Below, in pieces: positions 46,491 through 59,322 of a stretch of 64,000 bases of DNA. The DNA is from Carya illinoinensis (Eukaryota; Streptophyta; Magnoliopsida; Fagales; Juglandaceae). Where the stretch lies: contig NC_056765.1 in the NCBI RefSeq assembly GCF_018687715.1, positions 19,323,894 to 19,387,893 of the forward strand, written 5' to 3'. Within the stretch, counting starts at the first letter, position 1. Every line of letters starts with the position of its first letter. The position numbers and the translations under genes are program-made. The notes beneath the pieces are model-generated. The model had not been told where the DNA came from and searched no databases. It saw only the letters and a list, made by a program, of their open reading frames with translations.

Positions 46491-49299
46491 TTATTGCACT
46501 ATAAGACTGGTGGTTGAAAGGACTTGACACTTAAACAGGAATGATTTAACCCACATAAGTTTAGTTGTAGCATTAGTAATGGCATGGTATTCCAATTTCA
46601 TGCTCCATTTAGACATTATTTTATATTTTTTGGAACTCCATGAGAGAAAGTTAGGGCCTAAGAAAATACAAAACCTACTGGTGGATCGACAATCATCAGG
46701 ACAGGCAGCCCAATTTGTGTCTAAGTATGCATTGATGTCAACTGAGGAAAATTTTTTAATTAGTAGACCATGATCCATTGTGCTTTACAAATAATGTAGG
46801 ATTCGTTTCATAGCACTCTAGTGGTGTGTTGAAGGGTTATGTATAAACTGATAGACCTTGCCAACAGAAAATACAAGATCTGGCCTAATGAAGGATAAAT
46901 ATTAAGAGAAGCCAAAAATGCTATGATATAGTGTTGGATAAAAGGAGTCTCTAGAAGATTGAGATTGCGAGGACTGTATTGAAGCAAGGGAAGAGACCTC
47001 TTCCTGTAGGCAAGGTTCTATGGAGGATTAGGTAGAGAGGCAAGCAAAGTGCAACTATTCAAATGGAAGGGCAAGCGTCACTATATATAAAGCCTGGAAG
47101 ACATGGTTTAGCACCAGGTGAACAAGGATTATTTTTTCGACACCAGGCAAAGAATAGGCAATTAGGCGGATAGCATGCAACCAAATGAAGAGTAAAGCGA
47201 GCAATACGTTGTAGAAAGCCTAGCTAACACATCTTAATGCTAGATGATAAAATACTTTTCACCTTGTGCTAGGGGGACAAACACTGAGCTAACCGTACGA
47301 AGGTGAGAATGAAGAGCTAAAGAGGCTGGTAGTTTTGAAAAAGTATTGCTCACGGTACAAGGATGAGAAATGGTCAAGGACAAGACTTATACGAACGTAC
47401 AAGTCTCCAAAACAACATGGAGATTCTCAAAAGGAGGTAGGTGTCATATGCAAGAGGCTTATACTCCATATGAGACGTCACATTTTGAGTAAGCTTTTGA
47501 AGAAAAAGATTATAGACTCATAAGCCATATCTTCTGATCTCAGATGTATGGTCCAACGCCATGTGGGAAACCCTTATTAGGCAAAAGACTACGAGATTGG
47601 ACCCAAGCCAAACCATAGGAACATGCGTGCCTTGTCCCATTAGTCACTCGGCCTCTACAATTCTTCAAGTCCATAGAGCGAATGGACAACCGAGATCGAA
47701 TGACTCTTATTCAAGCATATCAGGAGTCAGAAGGATACCTAACTATCTCATCCTATAAAAGACATGGGATACCTGACGATCTCCAAATCTTTCTTTGGAG
47801 ATTGTAAAGAGTTTGATCTTCTTTGGAGTCGAAGCCTTCAAAAAAAGCAAGTGGTTTCAAAGGGAGCAACATACAAGAGGAGTAGCGCCAGCACAACCAT
47901 AGTATTTAAAAAAATATTTAGGTAGGTTAGCTCCTAAGACAGTACTGGGAATGTGAGGTAAATATTTGTGAGTATGTTGTAAGGTTGGGTTCTAGATCAT
48001 ATAGTAACATGAGGGTGTTGCCGGCCAACTAGCATTCCTAGCACCACAGATTCCTAGCCAGGCTCTTTACCAAGGAACGAGGCGCTACAAACACAATGAA
48101 GTGGTGGAGCTCATTAGCTTGAAAAGTTGCATGTTTGCTTTCTTTAGCAGATCATGGATATAGTGCTTTTAAGTTAGATACAAACCAATTGCAACTTGTT
48201 GCACTTCAACTCCAAGAAAGAAGTGAAATGGACTGATGTTTTCGATAGAAATTTCAATATATAATTGATTAATAAGCCAAGTGATTGAGGTAGGATTTGG
48301 TCTAGTGACCGGTATGTCATCCACATAGATCATAACTAAAAAGTGGATTTGAACTGCTTTTAAAAATGAAGAGAGAGGTGTCAACTTTGGAACCAAGGAA
48401 ACCCAATGCGACTAATTTGCTACTGGAAATACCATACCCATGGGGCTTGTTTGAGGCCATATAAAGCCTTTTTTAGATGGCACACATGAGAAGGAAATGA
48501 GGGATGAACAGACCCCGGTGGTTGAGACATGTATACTATTTCATGAAGAAAGCCATAGAGAAGGCATTTTTGACATCCAATTAATGATAAGCCAGTTGTT
48601 AGAGACAACAATGGCCAAGACAATATGTATAGTGACAAGTTTAATGACTGAGCTAAAGATTTCATCAAAATCAATGCCAAGTTGTTGATGATAGCCCTTG
48701 ACAACTAAATGAGCCTTATAGTGCTAAATAGACCCATTAACATGTCGTTTGATGCGAAACAACCACTTGTAGCCCTATAGATTCATGTTGGGCTTAAAGG
48801 GAACAAGGTCCCACATGCCATTTCATAAGAGAGCTACAAATTCTCCATCCATTGCTTTTTTCCATTCAGGATATTTGCAAGTGAAAAAGTATGAAGTGAG
48901 CTCAAAAGAACATGATCCATGAGTAACCACAAGAGCTTGTGGTGAGGGATATAGGATGAACCAGTCAGGAAACTCCTTTGATTTATAAACATTACTTTTG
49001 AGATCTTGTTTGCATATGATGGAGAGAGAACACACTAAGTAAAGGAAGGTGCACCAAGATTCGGTAAGAAATAAGCCATTAGATGGCAATTCTTTTGGCA
49101 TAGATGATATGGTGGAAGTGACAGATGAAGATTCTGGAATTGGTAGCCGAATGGAAGAGAGTGATGTTGTTGTAAAGGACTGGATCTGAGAGGAATCAAA
49201 AGGGATATTAGTAAAAGGAAATTAAATTTATTAAAAAATAACATTATAAAGATATAGATACAAACAATTGGTTGATCTAAGCATTTATTGCCCTTATGT
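46491..49299 (-). pseudogene. Copia G RT and RNase H remnants
   Basis: RT motifs on the minus strand: YPEWKKAMDGEF (48,880-48,830), then KALYGLKQAPWVW (48,470-48,420), then MIYVDDIPVT with an intact YVDD, then FFLGVEVQ (48,240-48,200). RNase H has LDTNWAACPDDCRSTS, FLSWSSKK and MKLEYHAIT, the last differing from the usual AEAEYRA (46,778-46,491). Frameshifts and stops are frequent. Upstream, 49,244-49,100 is the Ser/Leu/Pro-rich linker between integrase and RT. Confidence 0.82.
46932..48093 (+). mobile_element. Foreign insert within copia G, possibly a solo LTR
   Basis: Copia G coding sequence stops at about 46,931 and resumes at about 48,094. The intervening 1.16 kb starts TGTTGGATAAAAGG and ends about GCGCTACAAACA. 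A promoter-like CCTATAAAAGACATGGG lies at 47,752-47,768. No reading frame resembles a transposon protein. I could not find a matching 5-bp duplication, so the exact ends are uncertain. Confidence 0.45.
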
Positions 49300-51232
49300 T
49301 GGTTTGTAACACCCGTTCTTGTGGTGGGACATTTAGAAAAATGATTTTAAGAAAGAGACAAGAATTACTATTCTTTTTAAAAAAAAAAAAAATCTTTCAT
49401 TCCTAGGATACAAAAGACTCCATGTTTATAAAATAAAACGTGCTTATTAATTTAAAGAGGGTTACAGCTAAAAACATTAAACTTTATAATTTAAAAATCT
49501 TTCATACAAAAAATTGTGCCTAGACTTCCGTGCTCTTTCCCTTGGGCCGTGTTTGTCCTGACGCGTTTTGCTCATCTTGTCCCTAGTAGAGCACATAGAA
49601 AAACTAAAATGAGTTGAAGGCTCGTAAGCATTACTTCATACAGTTAACATATAATAACATAGGTTTTCAGTCATGCATTTTTCACTCCATCCATACTATG
49701 CATAAGACATTCGTTCATCTAAAACATTTCAAGGTAGGGTTTTTCTTGAAAATGATTTTCTTTCATAAAACATTTCTTTTCTTTCGTAAAATATTTCCCA
49801 CACCTCGTACCTTCATTTCTTAAAAGTCTAAGCATACATACATTCTTTCTTATCACTTTTCATTGGCTAGTACACACTGTTGCACCCCGTGTGTGAGGGT
49901 TAGCGGTCTTCCTTTGGACCTAGATTCAGTACGTAGATACGGGTTGGGAATCCCTTTTTAGTCAGGGGGAGCACTGGGTGCACTACCAGTACTACTTATC
50001 CGGCATTGCAATCTGCCAAGTCCTTTGGTACCTATTCATTCAGTCATGGTCGTTACGTATTTTCATATATTAAAATAGTCATTTCATTTTTTTTCATTCA
50101 TTCATTCAATCCTTTCATTCATTCAGTCCTTTCAGTCCTTTTCTTTTCATTCATTCATTAGTTCACTCATTTTATAAACATCATTAAAAAGCATATGCTC
50201 AAATCTCAACATTTTAAAACATCCTTTGAAATCATTTGAAATCATAAACATGAGCATCTTTTAAAACATTGGTCCATGGCATCATTAAAGCATCATCCTT
50301 CAAGGCATCACTTAAAACATCAGTGCATGACATCATTTAAAATATCAGTTCATAGGGACATTTTAAAACACTTATTTCGCATCGTTTAAAGCATCATTTA
50401 AAGCATAAGACATAAGCCTTAACATTTCTTTTCATGAAAATAAAGACAAAAGATACTATTTATAGTCATCCATCACATGCGTACAATTACATAATTAGAG
50501 TGCATAAAAAGAGGTTGCCAAGAAAGGCCGTTATATACATATACCTTTAAACACTATACTTAGCGTACCTTCGTAAAACATCATTCGTGTCATTTCATAA
50601 AGGAAAAGCATTTCATTTTCATTTTCATATCTTTAGAAAACTGTAGAAGGGTATGAACATAATACTTACATGAACTCCATGCCACGCTCATTTCATGTAG
50701 TCTAATCATGTGCATGTCAGATGGCAACCTACATGCATACACATAACCTTAGCATCATTCTCTATCTAGTACATAAGCAACTAAACTAGAAATAGAAGTA
50801 CATTTCATTTAGAAACACTCTACTTCTATCCCGTGCTTTTACGTGCCCTTTACTATGCTAAAACCTTAGGGATCCACTTACGGTCACTACCTCTTCCAAA
50901 CTCAATGTTCTACCATGAATGCTTATCCACTAAAGTGAACATCCATGATTCAGCTTAGGGTTAAGACACTATGACCTTCATTTTACTCTTCGTATTAACT
51001 ACATTTCGAGGCATGACTCAGACCGACTAAGTCATGCATCTCAATCCTAGACAATACACACATTACTTCCTTTCTAGCATCCTAGCCCATACTTCATTCT
51101 CATTCCCATCCATACATGCCACATGGCTTTAAGCCAACTCTGAGGCTTAAACATCTGTTGAACGTCTGCTTGAGTAAACAAGCTCCATACTTCGATACCA
51201 ACTTCTATTCAAACTCGATCGACAGAATTTTC

Positions 51233-51340
51233 CTACTTCTCAGCCCTTTACAAGTTCATTCTGACACTTAACACGACAAGTTCATCCTACTTCTCAGCCC
51301 TTTACAAGTTCATCCTAGACACTTAACACGACAAGACTCT
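51233..51340. repeat. 54-bp tandem duplication in LTR H
   Basis: Two adjacent copies (from 51,233 and 51,287) run CTACTTCTCAGCCCTTTACA through CACTTAACACGACAAG, with small differences. Just downstream (51,420-51,780) is CA-rich low-complexity sequence with repeated GGAGTACAC motifs. Confidence 0.85.
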
Positions 51341-52632
51341 ATTCACACTACACCTCCATTGCGTCACGTAGCTTGAGGCTAATCCCAAGCTACACCGTTA
51401 CACCCATTACTACTGCAGGGTCACATCACAACTACTTCAGGACACTGTTCTATAGTTCTCCACACTACACCACACATTCTATGGTTCTTAGCTACGCCAT
51501 CCAATCTTCGTGACACACCATCCGATGCATCACACCACAAGGAGTACACTCCTCGTGAACTCCCTTCCATCCACACTACGCTACACATTACTATGATGCA
51601 CACCACACAGTGCATCGCTACACAGCATGGAGTACACGCTACGTGTACTCCCTTTACAACACTATCCCACATCACTACTACAGCGCATACTACACACCCA
51701 CACTTCACAGAACAGTCCACAATACTACACAGCACACTACACAATTATGCCCAACACTTCACTGCACAGCGAACTCCATAATTATCCACAGCATAGTCCA
51801 TAACACTACCAACTAACAACTAACATGAATAATGAGGGAGAGGGGGTTATACCATCGTCAGGATTAACCCGTGCATTACTCACTACCGGTCACTGTCAAT
51901 GGTGTCGAAAGAGTCGTACGTGGCGGCCAAACTGCATACGATGGCCATTTGGTGACTGTTTTGGGCATTTGGGAGTTGTTTAGGTGTTGGGCTTGGCTAT
52001 GGAAGGCCAAGGGAGGCTCATGGTGGTCTTGGAATGGTGTGAGGGGTAGAGCACAGTGGCATCTAGTCGTGTACAGTGCATCTGAGAGAGTGAGGGTGCG
52101 TGTGAGGCAAGGAAATGGCTGGGGACTATGGCTAAGCAGGGAGGAGCTTAGGGGGGTGCTGGTGAAGTTGTGGTGGAGTTGAGGTGGCGGTAGGGTGGCT
52201 GGGTGGTGGTAGATCTGGGCCAAAGGGTGGAACTCGTGTGCTAGAGAGTGAAGGAGCGTGCGAGAGCTAGGGGCTACAGTGGGGCATGGGGAGGCTAGGC
52301 AAAGGTCGCCGGTGAGGGAGGAGGCTGTTGGTGGCAGTACGATGGCAGCACATGGTGCTGCAAGGGGGAGAACCCATGGGTTTCGTATGTGTGTGAGTGG
52401 GGTGATCTGAGGGAGAGGGAGAGGGCTACAGGGGAAGGGGAGCCATGCGGTGGTCATCGGTGAAAGGAGGGCCGATGATGGTGCTCGGTGGGATTGGAGG
52501 TTGGCGACAATGGCATATGGAGGAGAGAAATGGATGAAACCCATTTCGGGAAAGAGGGGGGGGGAGAAAGAGAGAGCTGTCGTGGGGGTTCACTAGTGGT
52601 GGGAAGGTGCTCACCATTGTGAGGGGGAGATG

Positions 52633-53996
52633 TGTCAGAACCCCTAGGAAAGCGGCCCTGGGCCATGTCTTAGCACAACCACTGACATGCCTTGTCAGCA
52701 CCATTGACGAGCCACAGGCATGCCATGATGGCATGGCATGCTCATGCTGCAACCAGCCAACAGGATGGCCAACATGCCTTAGTATGCTAATTGGCTGTTG
52801 GTTCCAGACCGCGTGTCACACAGCGTGCACCAACATGCTGGCGAGGTTAGTGGGTAGGCCTGCCAAGCTAGCCCAACCAGCGTGTGCACGTAGGCCAGCC
52901 CAATGGGCACACATGTGCAAGCCAGCCTACACAACATGCAAGACATGCGTGCTGCCCATCAGCCAAGCCAGCGCAGGCCACCAGCCATGCAGCTTCGCCA
53001 GCCAATGCCCATGGGCCATGCCATGGGCCATTTCAGCACATGGCCAGCACCAAAGCAAGTTGTGTGCCCCTATGGGTCCCACAGCCAAATTTAATTAATT
53101 AATTAATTAATTCAATTTATCTTAAGTATTTTATTATTAATAGGACCCTTAGCTTTTATTTTGCATCTTTTGGAAAATTCCTTTGTGGATGGATTATTTA
53201 TTCTTGAGATCTCTTGTCAATGCTTAGCACTTGGGCTATTTGAGTGCAACCTGTGTGAATTCCAAATAGAGGATCAACACCTTGACATTTGTGGATGGGT
53301 GTTGATTTGTTTATCAATCTTAGGAGCAATTTTGTTTCTCTTTTCCATTATTGAGTTACAATTTTGTTATTTACTTTGTTTGCATCTTACATATTTGCAA
53401 ATTCCATTGTTTATTACGCCTCCATCCATTCCATCGATTCATCCATCAATCCAACACACTAGATCTACTTTTCCAATAAGATCTAGCTTTGTTGGCCTTT
53501 CCATACACTTTCCATTCACTTTCTCGCCTACCAAACACTAATTTAGCCTTCATTCATCCATAATTCATCCTAGATATAATTCCCATCATCGATAAGCCCT
53601 AGATCTAACTTAGATCTAGTGCCTTCATAATTTTTAGCCAAAACCCTAGATCCATAAGGATTTCCTATATTTTAGGAAACCCTAAACCCTGCCTCACTTC
53701 CATATTTACAAGATTACCCTAGGAGGCGCCTACCATAAACCCTAACCCTAATCATCCTTAAGTGGCACCAACTACAAGTGAGATCCCACATCCCATCCAT
53801 CATAATTCCCCACAACCAATTCATTCCATCAATATTCCAATTCACAACCACAACACAAACCATCCATATTCACCAAATCTCATTACTAAAGTTCAAGGAC
53901 TCAAGGCAAGCAAGAGGAATAGGTTTTTCGATCATAGTTGGAAGAAACGAATCTAGAGGACCTTAATGTTTAAGGACTAGATCGAGGCTCCTAACA
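52633..53996 (+). mobile_element. Solo LTR J nested in LTR H (1,364 bp)
   Basis: It starts TGTCAGAACCCCTAGG and ends GAGGCTCCTAACA. The flanks carry a 5-bp near-duplication, AGATG (52,628-52,632) and AGACG (53,997-54,001). The first third is GC-rich with many CCAGCC and CATGCC motifs, and the rest is AT-rich with an (AATT)n run at 53,090-53,113. There is no protein-coding frame. The call rests on the termini and on the abrupt change in composition. Confidence 0.6.
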
Positions 53997-54684
53997 AGAC
54001 GCTAGTGGTGGCGGTGGCCAAGGGTGGCTGGCAATGGCGCTGGGCTGAGCTGATGGAGGAGATCAGGTAGGGGGGAGGGGCTATACACGTGAGCTGAGGG
54101 AGAGGGAGGACAGAGAGGGAAAAAGGAAAAGTGAGGGAAAAATTTTAGGGGCTTGGGTATTTAATCCAAGCCCTTCATCTTGGGGTCTTCAAAACGATCT
54201 AACGGTGATGATTAAAACATTAATTTAACTTAAAAACACTTAGAGAAATTAAGATAAAATATTATTTAACTAAACTTTAGTTTACAAAATATAATCTTCA
54301 TCATTAATTAAAAGATGAAGTTTTGCTAATTATCTTTAAGAGAATAAAACCATTTAATTAATTAGAGTTTTTAACATAATTTAAATCTCATTATATTTTT
54401 GAATGACTAAAATCATTTAATAAAAATGATTTTCTACAATTATAATATTTTTAGAACTCTTCAAAAATATTATAATTGTCTTACTTAAAATTAGACTTGG
54501 TTCAATAACACTGAAAATATTCCGTATAAATATTTGTAGGACATTTAAAATATTCGAGGGTTTTAAAACACTAGACTTGCTTTAGAAATTACTTGGTATC
54601 CTTAAAAACACACCATCGAGGTTCGGCACATAAAACAAGACTCGTGACTATAAAAAAGAGAAAGGAGCGGGTTATTACATGGTT

Positions 54685-56422
54685 ATTATAGCCATGGAAA
54701 ACACATTGAGTAGATTGATAATCTACTTTATGGGCATGAAAAGGTCTAAGGTGAGGCCAATATGCACAACAAAAATTTTAGGAAAATTACAATCTGTATT
54801 TTGATTGAGTAGAAGCTCAAAGGGTGGCTTTTTTTGGGTGACAAGAGAGAGTACTCTACTTATAAAATAAGAAGTTTTAAAAAGGAAGAGGCTAAGTGGG
54901 TGAGGTCAATTTCAACAATGTGATGGTGTCGGCATTCAACGAAGCCATTTTTTGGTGAGTATGGGGACATATGAGACAATGGAGGATATAATATTTTTGT
55001 GAAGTGGGTTTTTTAAGGCCTGGGTTTTTCCACCACCATCAGACTGTATAGCTTTAATCTTACAACCAGAATATTGTTCAACAAGAGTTTGAAATGTGAT
55101 AAACACTTCGGAGACATCAAAGTTTGCAGAAAAAGGGAAAAGACATATAAACTTGGAGAAATCATTCACAAAGCAAACATAGTACTGGAGATATTCATTG
55201 ATAGATAAAATTGGGGAGAGACCTATACATCAACAAATCTAAAGGATCAGATGAGATAGAACTAAACAAATGAAAAGGCAAATGGTAACTTTTTCCATGT
55301 TGACATATATTACGGATAAAATGAGGCTTATTATTTATGAGAGAAGTTATTTTGAGAGCCAATTTTATGAACTACTCTTAGAGATGGGTGACCAAGTCTG
55401 GAGTGACATCTATCTATTGGAGCTTGCTCACCAACAAATGCTAGAGTAGATCTACAATTAGAGAGCAAAGGTGGAAGAGGATAAAGGTCAAGATTACTCT
55501 TGCCTTTGAGGAGTGTAGATCCTGGGGATTGATACTTTTATGCAAAAACTGAAAGATGAAACTCAAAGAAAACTTGTTTTCTTTAGCAAAGTGATAAACA
55601 AAGAGCAAATTTTTCTTTATATGAGGAACATGTAAAACATTGGATAAAAATTAGGATTGGGAGGAAGAGCATAAAATAGAAGAGCCAATGTTTTGGATTT
55701 TCAAGCCTTGACCATTGCCTACTTGCACTTGATCTGGTCCAGTGCAACTCTCATTTCATGGATTGAGTTTTGGAGACTGGAAATAATGTGCTTTATAGCC
55801 CAATTTCAGGGTAACAAGCATTGTAAACTAGCTTAGAAGAAGCAGCTAAATAAGCTTTTATGGATGATTAATTAGGGGTTTGAAATGACTAATCAAAAAG
55901 ATGTCAATATGTAGAAGCAGTGTGTCCAACCTTTAAACAAACTTAACAAAATGGTTTATTAGAACCACCAGAATTATAGGTGTATGTAGAGTGAGCACCT
56001 TTGCCATCCCCTAACCATGAGAGCAATTATTAGATGAATTACTATCACAAGAGTAGGAGCCATTTGAAGATCGAGAGTCATGACCTGAGGAGGAGAAACA
56101 TTGAGTAGCAAGATTAGTAGATGGAACATCAGTATCAACTATAGTTGCCTGTTGTTCAAGACGCATTTCGTATGCAAGCAAGTGACCATAAAGATCATCC
56201 AAGGAGACCGTGTAGGAGTGAGTAGTAATAGAAGTGACAAGTGAATCATAGTTTGTGGAAAGCCCATTTAAGGTATAAGAGATGATTTTTTAGTCTGGAA
56301 AGGGTTGAGATATAGCAGCTAGAGTAATGAGGTGGGCTCGGTTAATAGAAGAGGATTGAGAGGAAGTAGCTGAAGACGAGAGCGATAAACTGTAACAATC
56401 CATGATGACTTATGTCAGAGTG
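54685..56422 (-). pseudogene. Copia G gag, protease and integrase remnants
   Basis: The integrase fragment at 55,169-54,936 has DFSKFICLFPF, then KIKAIQSDGGGK where the usual motif is K..QSDNGGE. Gag is recognisable at 56,202-56,011 by DDLYGHLLAYEMRLEQQ, a standard copia gag helix. Between them, fragments of zinc knuckle and pre-integrase are shattered by stops. No domain is intact. Confidence 0.7.
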
Positions 56423-56434
56423 GCTCTGATACCA
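56423..56434 (-). other. Primer-binding site of copia G
   Basis: GCTCTGATACCA on the plus strand is the reverse complement of TGGTATCAGAGC, directly adjacent to the LTR-like segment beginning 56,435. Confidence 0.88.
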
Positions 56435-56639
56435 TAATAGATTTATGAAATAATGGAGATAAAAGGCTTCCCATATTCTGTAGTGGGAGTTGTACATGTA
56501 TTTATATTAGTTGTCGGTTACAATAGGATGACCTCTGTTACATATGTTTTGAAATACAAAAATATAAAGTTATCTCATTTTCTTGGGTGGCCTTATCTTC
56601 AGTTGAAGTGTGTTGTCAATATTTGAAATTTTGTTAACA
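56435..56639 (-). repeat. Probable 5' LTR of copia G (about 205 bp)
   Basis: On the coding strand it starts TGTTAACAAAATTTC and ends CATAAATCTATTA just before the primer site. No second copy survives in the window, so the outer boundary is inferred from TGTTAACA alone. Confidence 0.5.
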
Positions 56640-56669
56640 TTTAAACTTTGAGTCTTTTATAGTATAATA

Positions 56670-57345
56670 AGGGTCTGTTTAGAAACACAACTCTTCTTAG
56701 ACACTCTCATATTACTCTACTATTTTACTACTATTTATGAACTATTTCATATTATTCATATATTAGTTGAAATATTGTTAGTATCCAAACGCTTAAGGAG
56801 AACATTTTCAAAGCATCCAAATCAAGGAACTTATGCGAATTGGGAATTTTTGTAGATGATTTCATTTTGGAAAAGTTCAATTACTGCATAATTTGTCATC
56901 TCTAGCTTTTCTTGAGAAGGTTCCAGTCATGTTGTAAACTAGTTGGCTGATTTTAAAGACTCGTATGGATATTGAGATGTGATGAAGTGAAAAATTTATG
57001 AATAGTGGTGACTGGTTTGATAATAGTGAATTGGTTTGAACTAATATGTTTTATGAGATTTTGAAAAATGAGAGAGAAAAAGTTGAATAAAACTATTATA
57101 AAGTTAGAATATTATTTGAATAAATTTTTTTAATATTATTTATGTTTTGTGATTTAAAAAATTTGAATTATTTTTATGATTTGCTTGTAAGTTTAGAACA
57201 GTAGTAATGATTAGATAATTATTAGATGAAAAAGTGATTAATGATTTGAAATTGAAAAGTATTTATATTTATAATATTTGGATGTTGAGATGAGATGTGA
57301 TAAGATAAAACCATCTTGCAATCCAAACCAGCTATAACACCAAAA
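56670..57345. repeat. MITE-like repeats
   Basis: One candidate at about 56,670-56,795 starts GGGTCTGTTTAGAAACAC and ends TAGTATCCAAACGC, imperfect inverted repeats. A second at about 56,990-57,345 contains GAATAGTGGTGACTGG, GTTGAATAAAACTATTAT and TTGGATGTTGAGATGAGATG, related to the element at 11.5 kb. Both are AT-rich and non-coding. Confidence 0.45.
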
Positions 57346-57920
57346 CCTGCCAAGTTCGCTTTCTAAAAAAATTTTGGTTTATATGTATGAAAATCCAGTT
57401 GAGTTTTCGAGTACTTTTTTTTTTTTATATAAAGTTTACAAGCTCAAATTGTATTTTAGTGGATATCAAATTTTTCAAATGGGTTTTCCATTGTAGTTAA
57501 ATTCTTAGATTTTTTTTTTTTATTGAATCGAATATTTTTATGGGCTGATAATTTTTTTCTTTGTAGTTAAGTTTAGATTATTTTTAAAGTTTTAAATCGA
57601 CTAAGAGGAGCTTGGCAGTGTAAAATACCTAGAGGTGGTGCAGCGGTAACCTAGTCTAGGGTTGAAGATGATCGAAATATGCATGAGGGGCTGTGTTGAA
57701 CTGTGAAGTTTACGTGTAAATATATAGATAGTGTTGCTGTGAACCCTAGGGCAAGAGATGTGTAAGAAAAAATGTATATAGGTGGGTTTAAGAGTTTTTA
57801 AAGAGAAAATGGAGTCTAGAGTTGTAACCCTAATCTATTTGAAAATGATAAGAAAATTTTTCAAAACAAATCGTGGGCTGGATCTGTAAATAAATTAGGA
57901 TCTTAACAATGGAAGCTTTC
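57346..57920. other. No recognisable gene
   Basis: AT-rich sequence between the MITE-like repeats and the LTR of element L. No reading frame or repeat can be assigned. Confidence 0.45.
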
Positions 57921-59322
57921 TGTTGCCTAGATGACTAACACAAGAGGGGGGGTGAATTGAGTTGTATTAAAAAAATAACAATTATAAATCAAATATATAA
58001 TATAAAATATAAACAAAATATGAAATAACAATAAATATAAAGAGTAAGGGTAAGAGAGAAGCAAACTCAGTATGTTAACGAGGTTCGGCCCCACTGCCTA
58101 CGTCCTCGCCTCAAGCTACCCCTTGAGGATTCCCAAATTTACTATTCAACCTCCTTCAGGTGGAGATAGAAACCTATTACACCTTTGAACAACACCGCTA
58201 CAAAGGATCCGTGTAGAACACCATCTACACTTGCAATCACCTTACACATGGTGATTCAACTATTCCCCTTGTAGAATACTTTCTACACGCACAAGGGTTT
58301 ATACACACCATTTTTCTGATACAAAAGCTGATAGTGGGTAGCTTATCAGAAAACACTCCTCAATGAGTGAAATAAGAACAATACAGCGCAAACTATATCT
58401 CTCAAAATGAACAAGTATTAATGCTCAATGCTTAGAGAAGAGAGAATGAAAATTTTGAATGAATGTTGTATGCTCTTGGTGTTGTAAATGTAAAGCTCTC
58501 AAATGATCTATTTATAGGCATATGAGACTTCATATTCAAATTAAAAAAGATTCACATGTCAAAGACAACATCATTCACTTTTTCAAAAAAATCAAACCTA
58601 ATATTTTACTTTTGGCATATGACAAAAGGAGTACACTTCCATTTTCAAAAAATTCAAACCTAATCTTCTACTTTTTGCATATAACAAAAGGAGCACACTT
58701 TCCTTTTAAAAAAATTCAAACCTAATCTTTTACTTTTTATATATGACAAAAGGAGCACACTTTACTTTTCAAATTTTTCAAACAAAATCATCTACCATAT
58801 AAGTCTAAAAAAGCATCAATCACTTTTGAAAATATTCAAATAAAACATGCACATGTAAAAGATGACAATCAATCATCTTTAATATTTTCAAAGTTCAACT
58901 CTTTAATAAAGGCATGCACATGTAAAAAATGACAATCAATCATCTTTAATATTTTCAAAGTTCAAACCTTTAATCAAGGCATGCACATGTAAAAGATGAC
59001 AATCAATCATCTTTCAAAATTTTCAAATTTAATTTTCAAAAAAATTCATGCACATGTGGAAAATGTATTTTAATGCTTTATGATAAAATATTAATTTTGA
59101 GCATTAATCCTAATTTTGAATTTTAAGAGATTTACAACATTACTCTATGACTTTAATGTGAACTTGTTTCCTTCTTGTTCATGCTTGGTTCTTTGATGTG
59201 CTTGACTTCATTGTGTGGACAACTTGAGTTTGAAACTCCTCTATTCTCTGAATTCATTTGTTATCATCAAAATCCATGTGTAAATTTATAATCACATGAA
59301 ACTTGAAACCTTGGGTTCAACA
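57921..59322 (-). repeat. 3' LTR of element L (1,402 bp)
   Basis: On the coding strand it starts TGTTGAACCCAAGG and ends GTCATCTAGGCAACA. It has several copies of a block containing CACATGTAAAAGATGACAATC on the plus strand and of an AAAGGAGCACACTTT block. It matches the solo LTR at 40,459-41,739 in inverted orientation. Confidence 0.9.

Larger units (their letters stand above)
49305..54679 (+). mobile_element. Long non-coding LTR H inserted in copia G, with perfect 5-bp TSD
   Basis: It starts TGTAACACCCGTTCTTG and ends GCGGGTTATTACA. A perfect 5-bp duplication TGGTT flanks it (49,300-49,304 and 54,680-54,684). Removing it joins copia G linker and integrase sequence. Without the nested LTR J, about 4.0 kb remains and holds no gag or pol. 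The first part matches the window's left edge (1-1,180). TG/CA-type ends with a 5-bp duplication suggest a very long solo LTR, or a non-autonomous element, of Ty3/gypsy type. Confidence 0.82.
46491..56639 (-). mobile_element. Copia element G (minus strand), strongly decayed, split by LTR H
   Basis: On the minus strand an LTR-like segment at 56,639-56,435 starts TGTTAACAAAATTTC and ends CTATTA, directly followed by TGGTATCAGAGCC. Gag, protease and integrase remnants follow to 54,685. LTR H (49,305-54,679) interrupts the element, and RT and RNase H remnants continue from 49,299 to 46,491. The 3' end is missing. Further foreign sequence of about 1.15 kb separates RT from RNase H (about 46,932-48,093). 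Confidence 0.75.

Noticed and set aside
46219..46530. 103-codon minus-strand frame rich in Ser, Thr and Cys
   Set aside because: No motif, located where copia G has been truncated; likely chance.
51421..53098. Several long open frames in GC-rich and CA-rich sequence
   Set aside because: Compositionally biased (His/Thr, Pro/Ser or Ala/Cys runs), on both strands at once, inside LTR H and J; no domain features.
53680..53760. Telomere-like AAACCCTAA motifs
   Set aside because: Only a few irregular copies within LTR J; consistent with telo-box-like words, not an interstitial telomere array.
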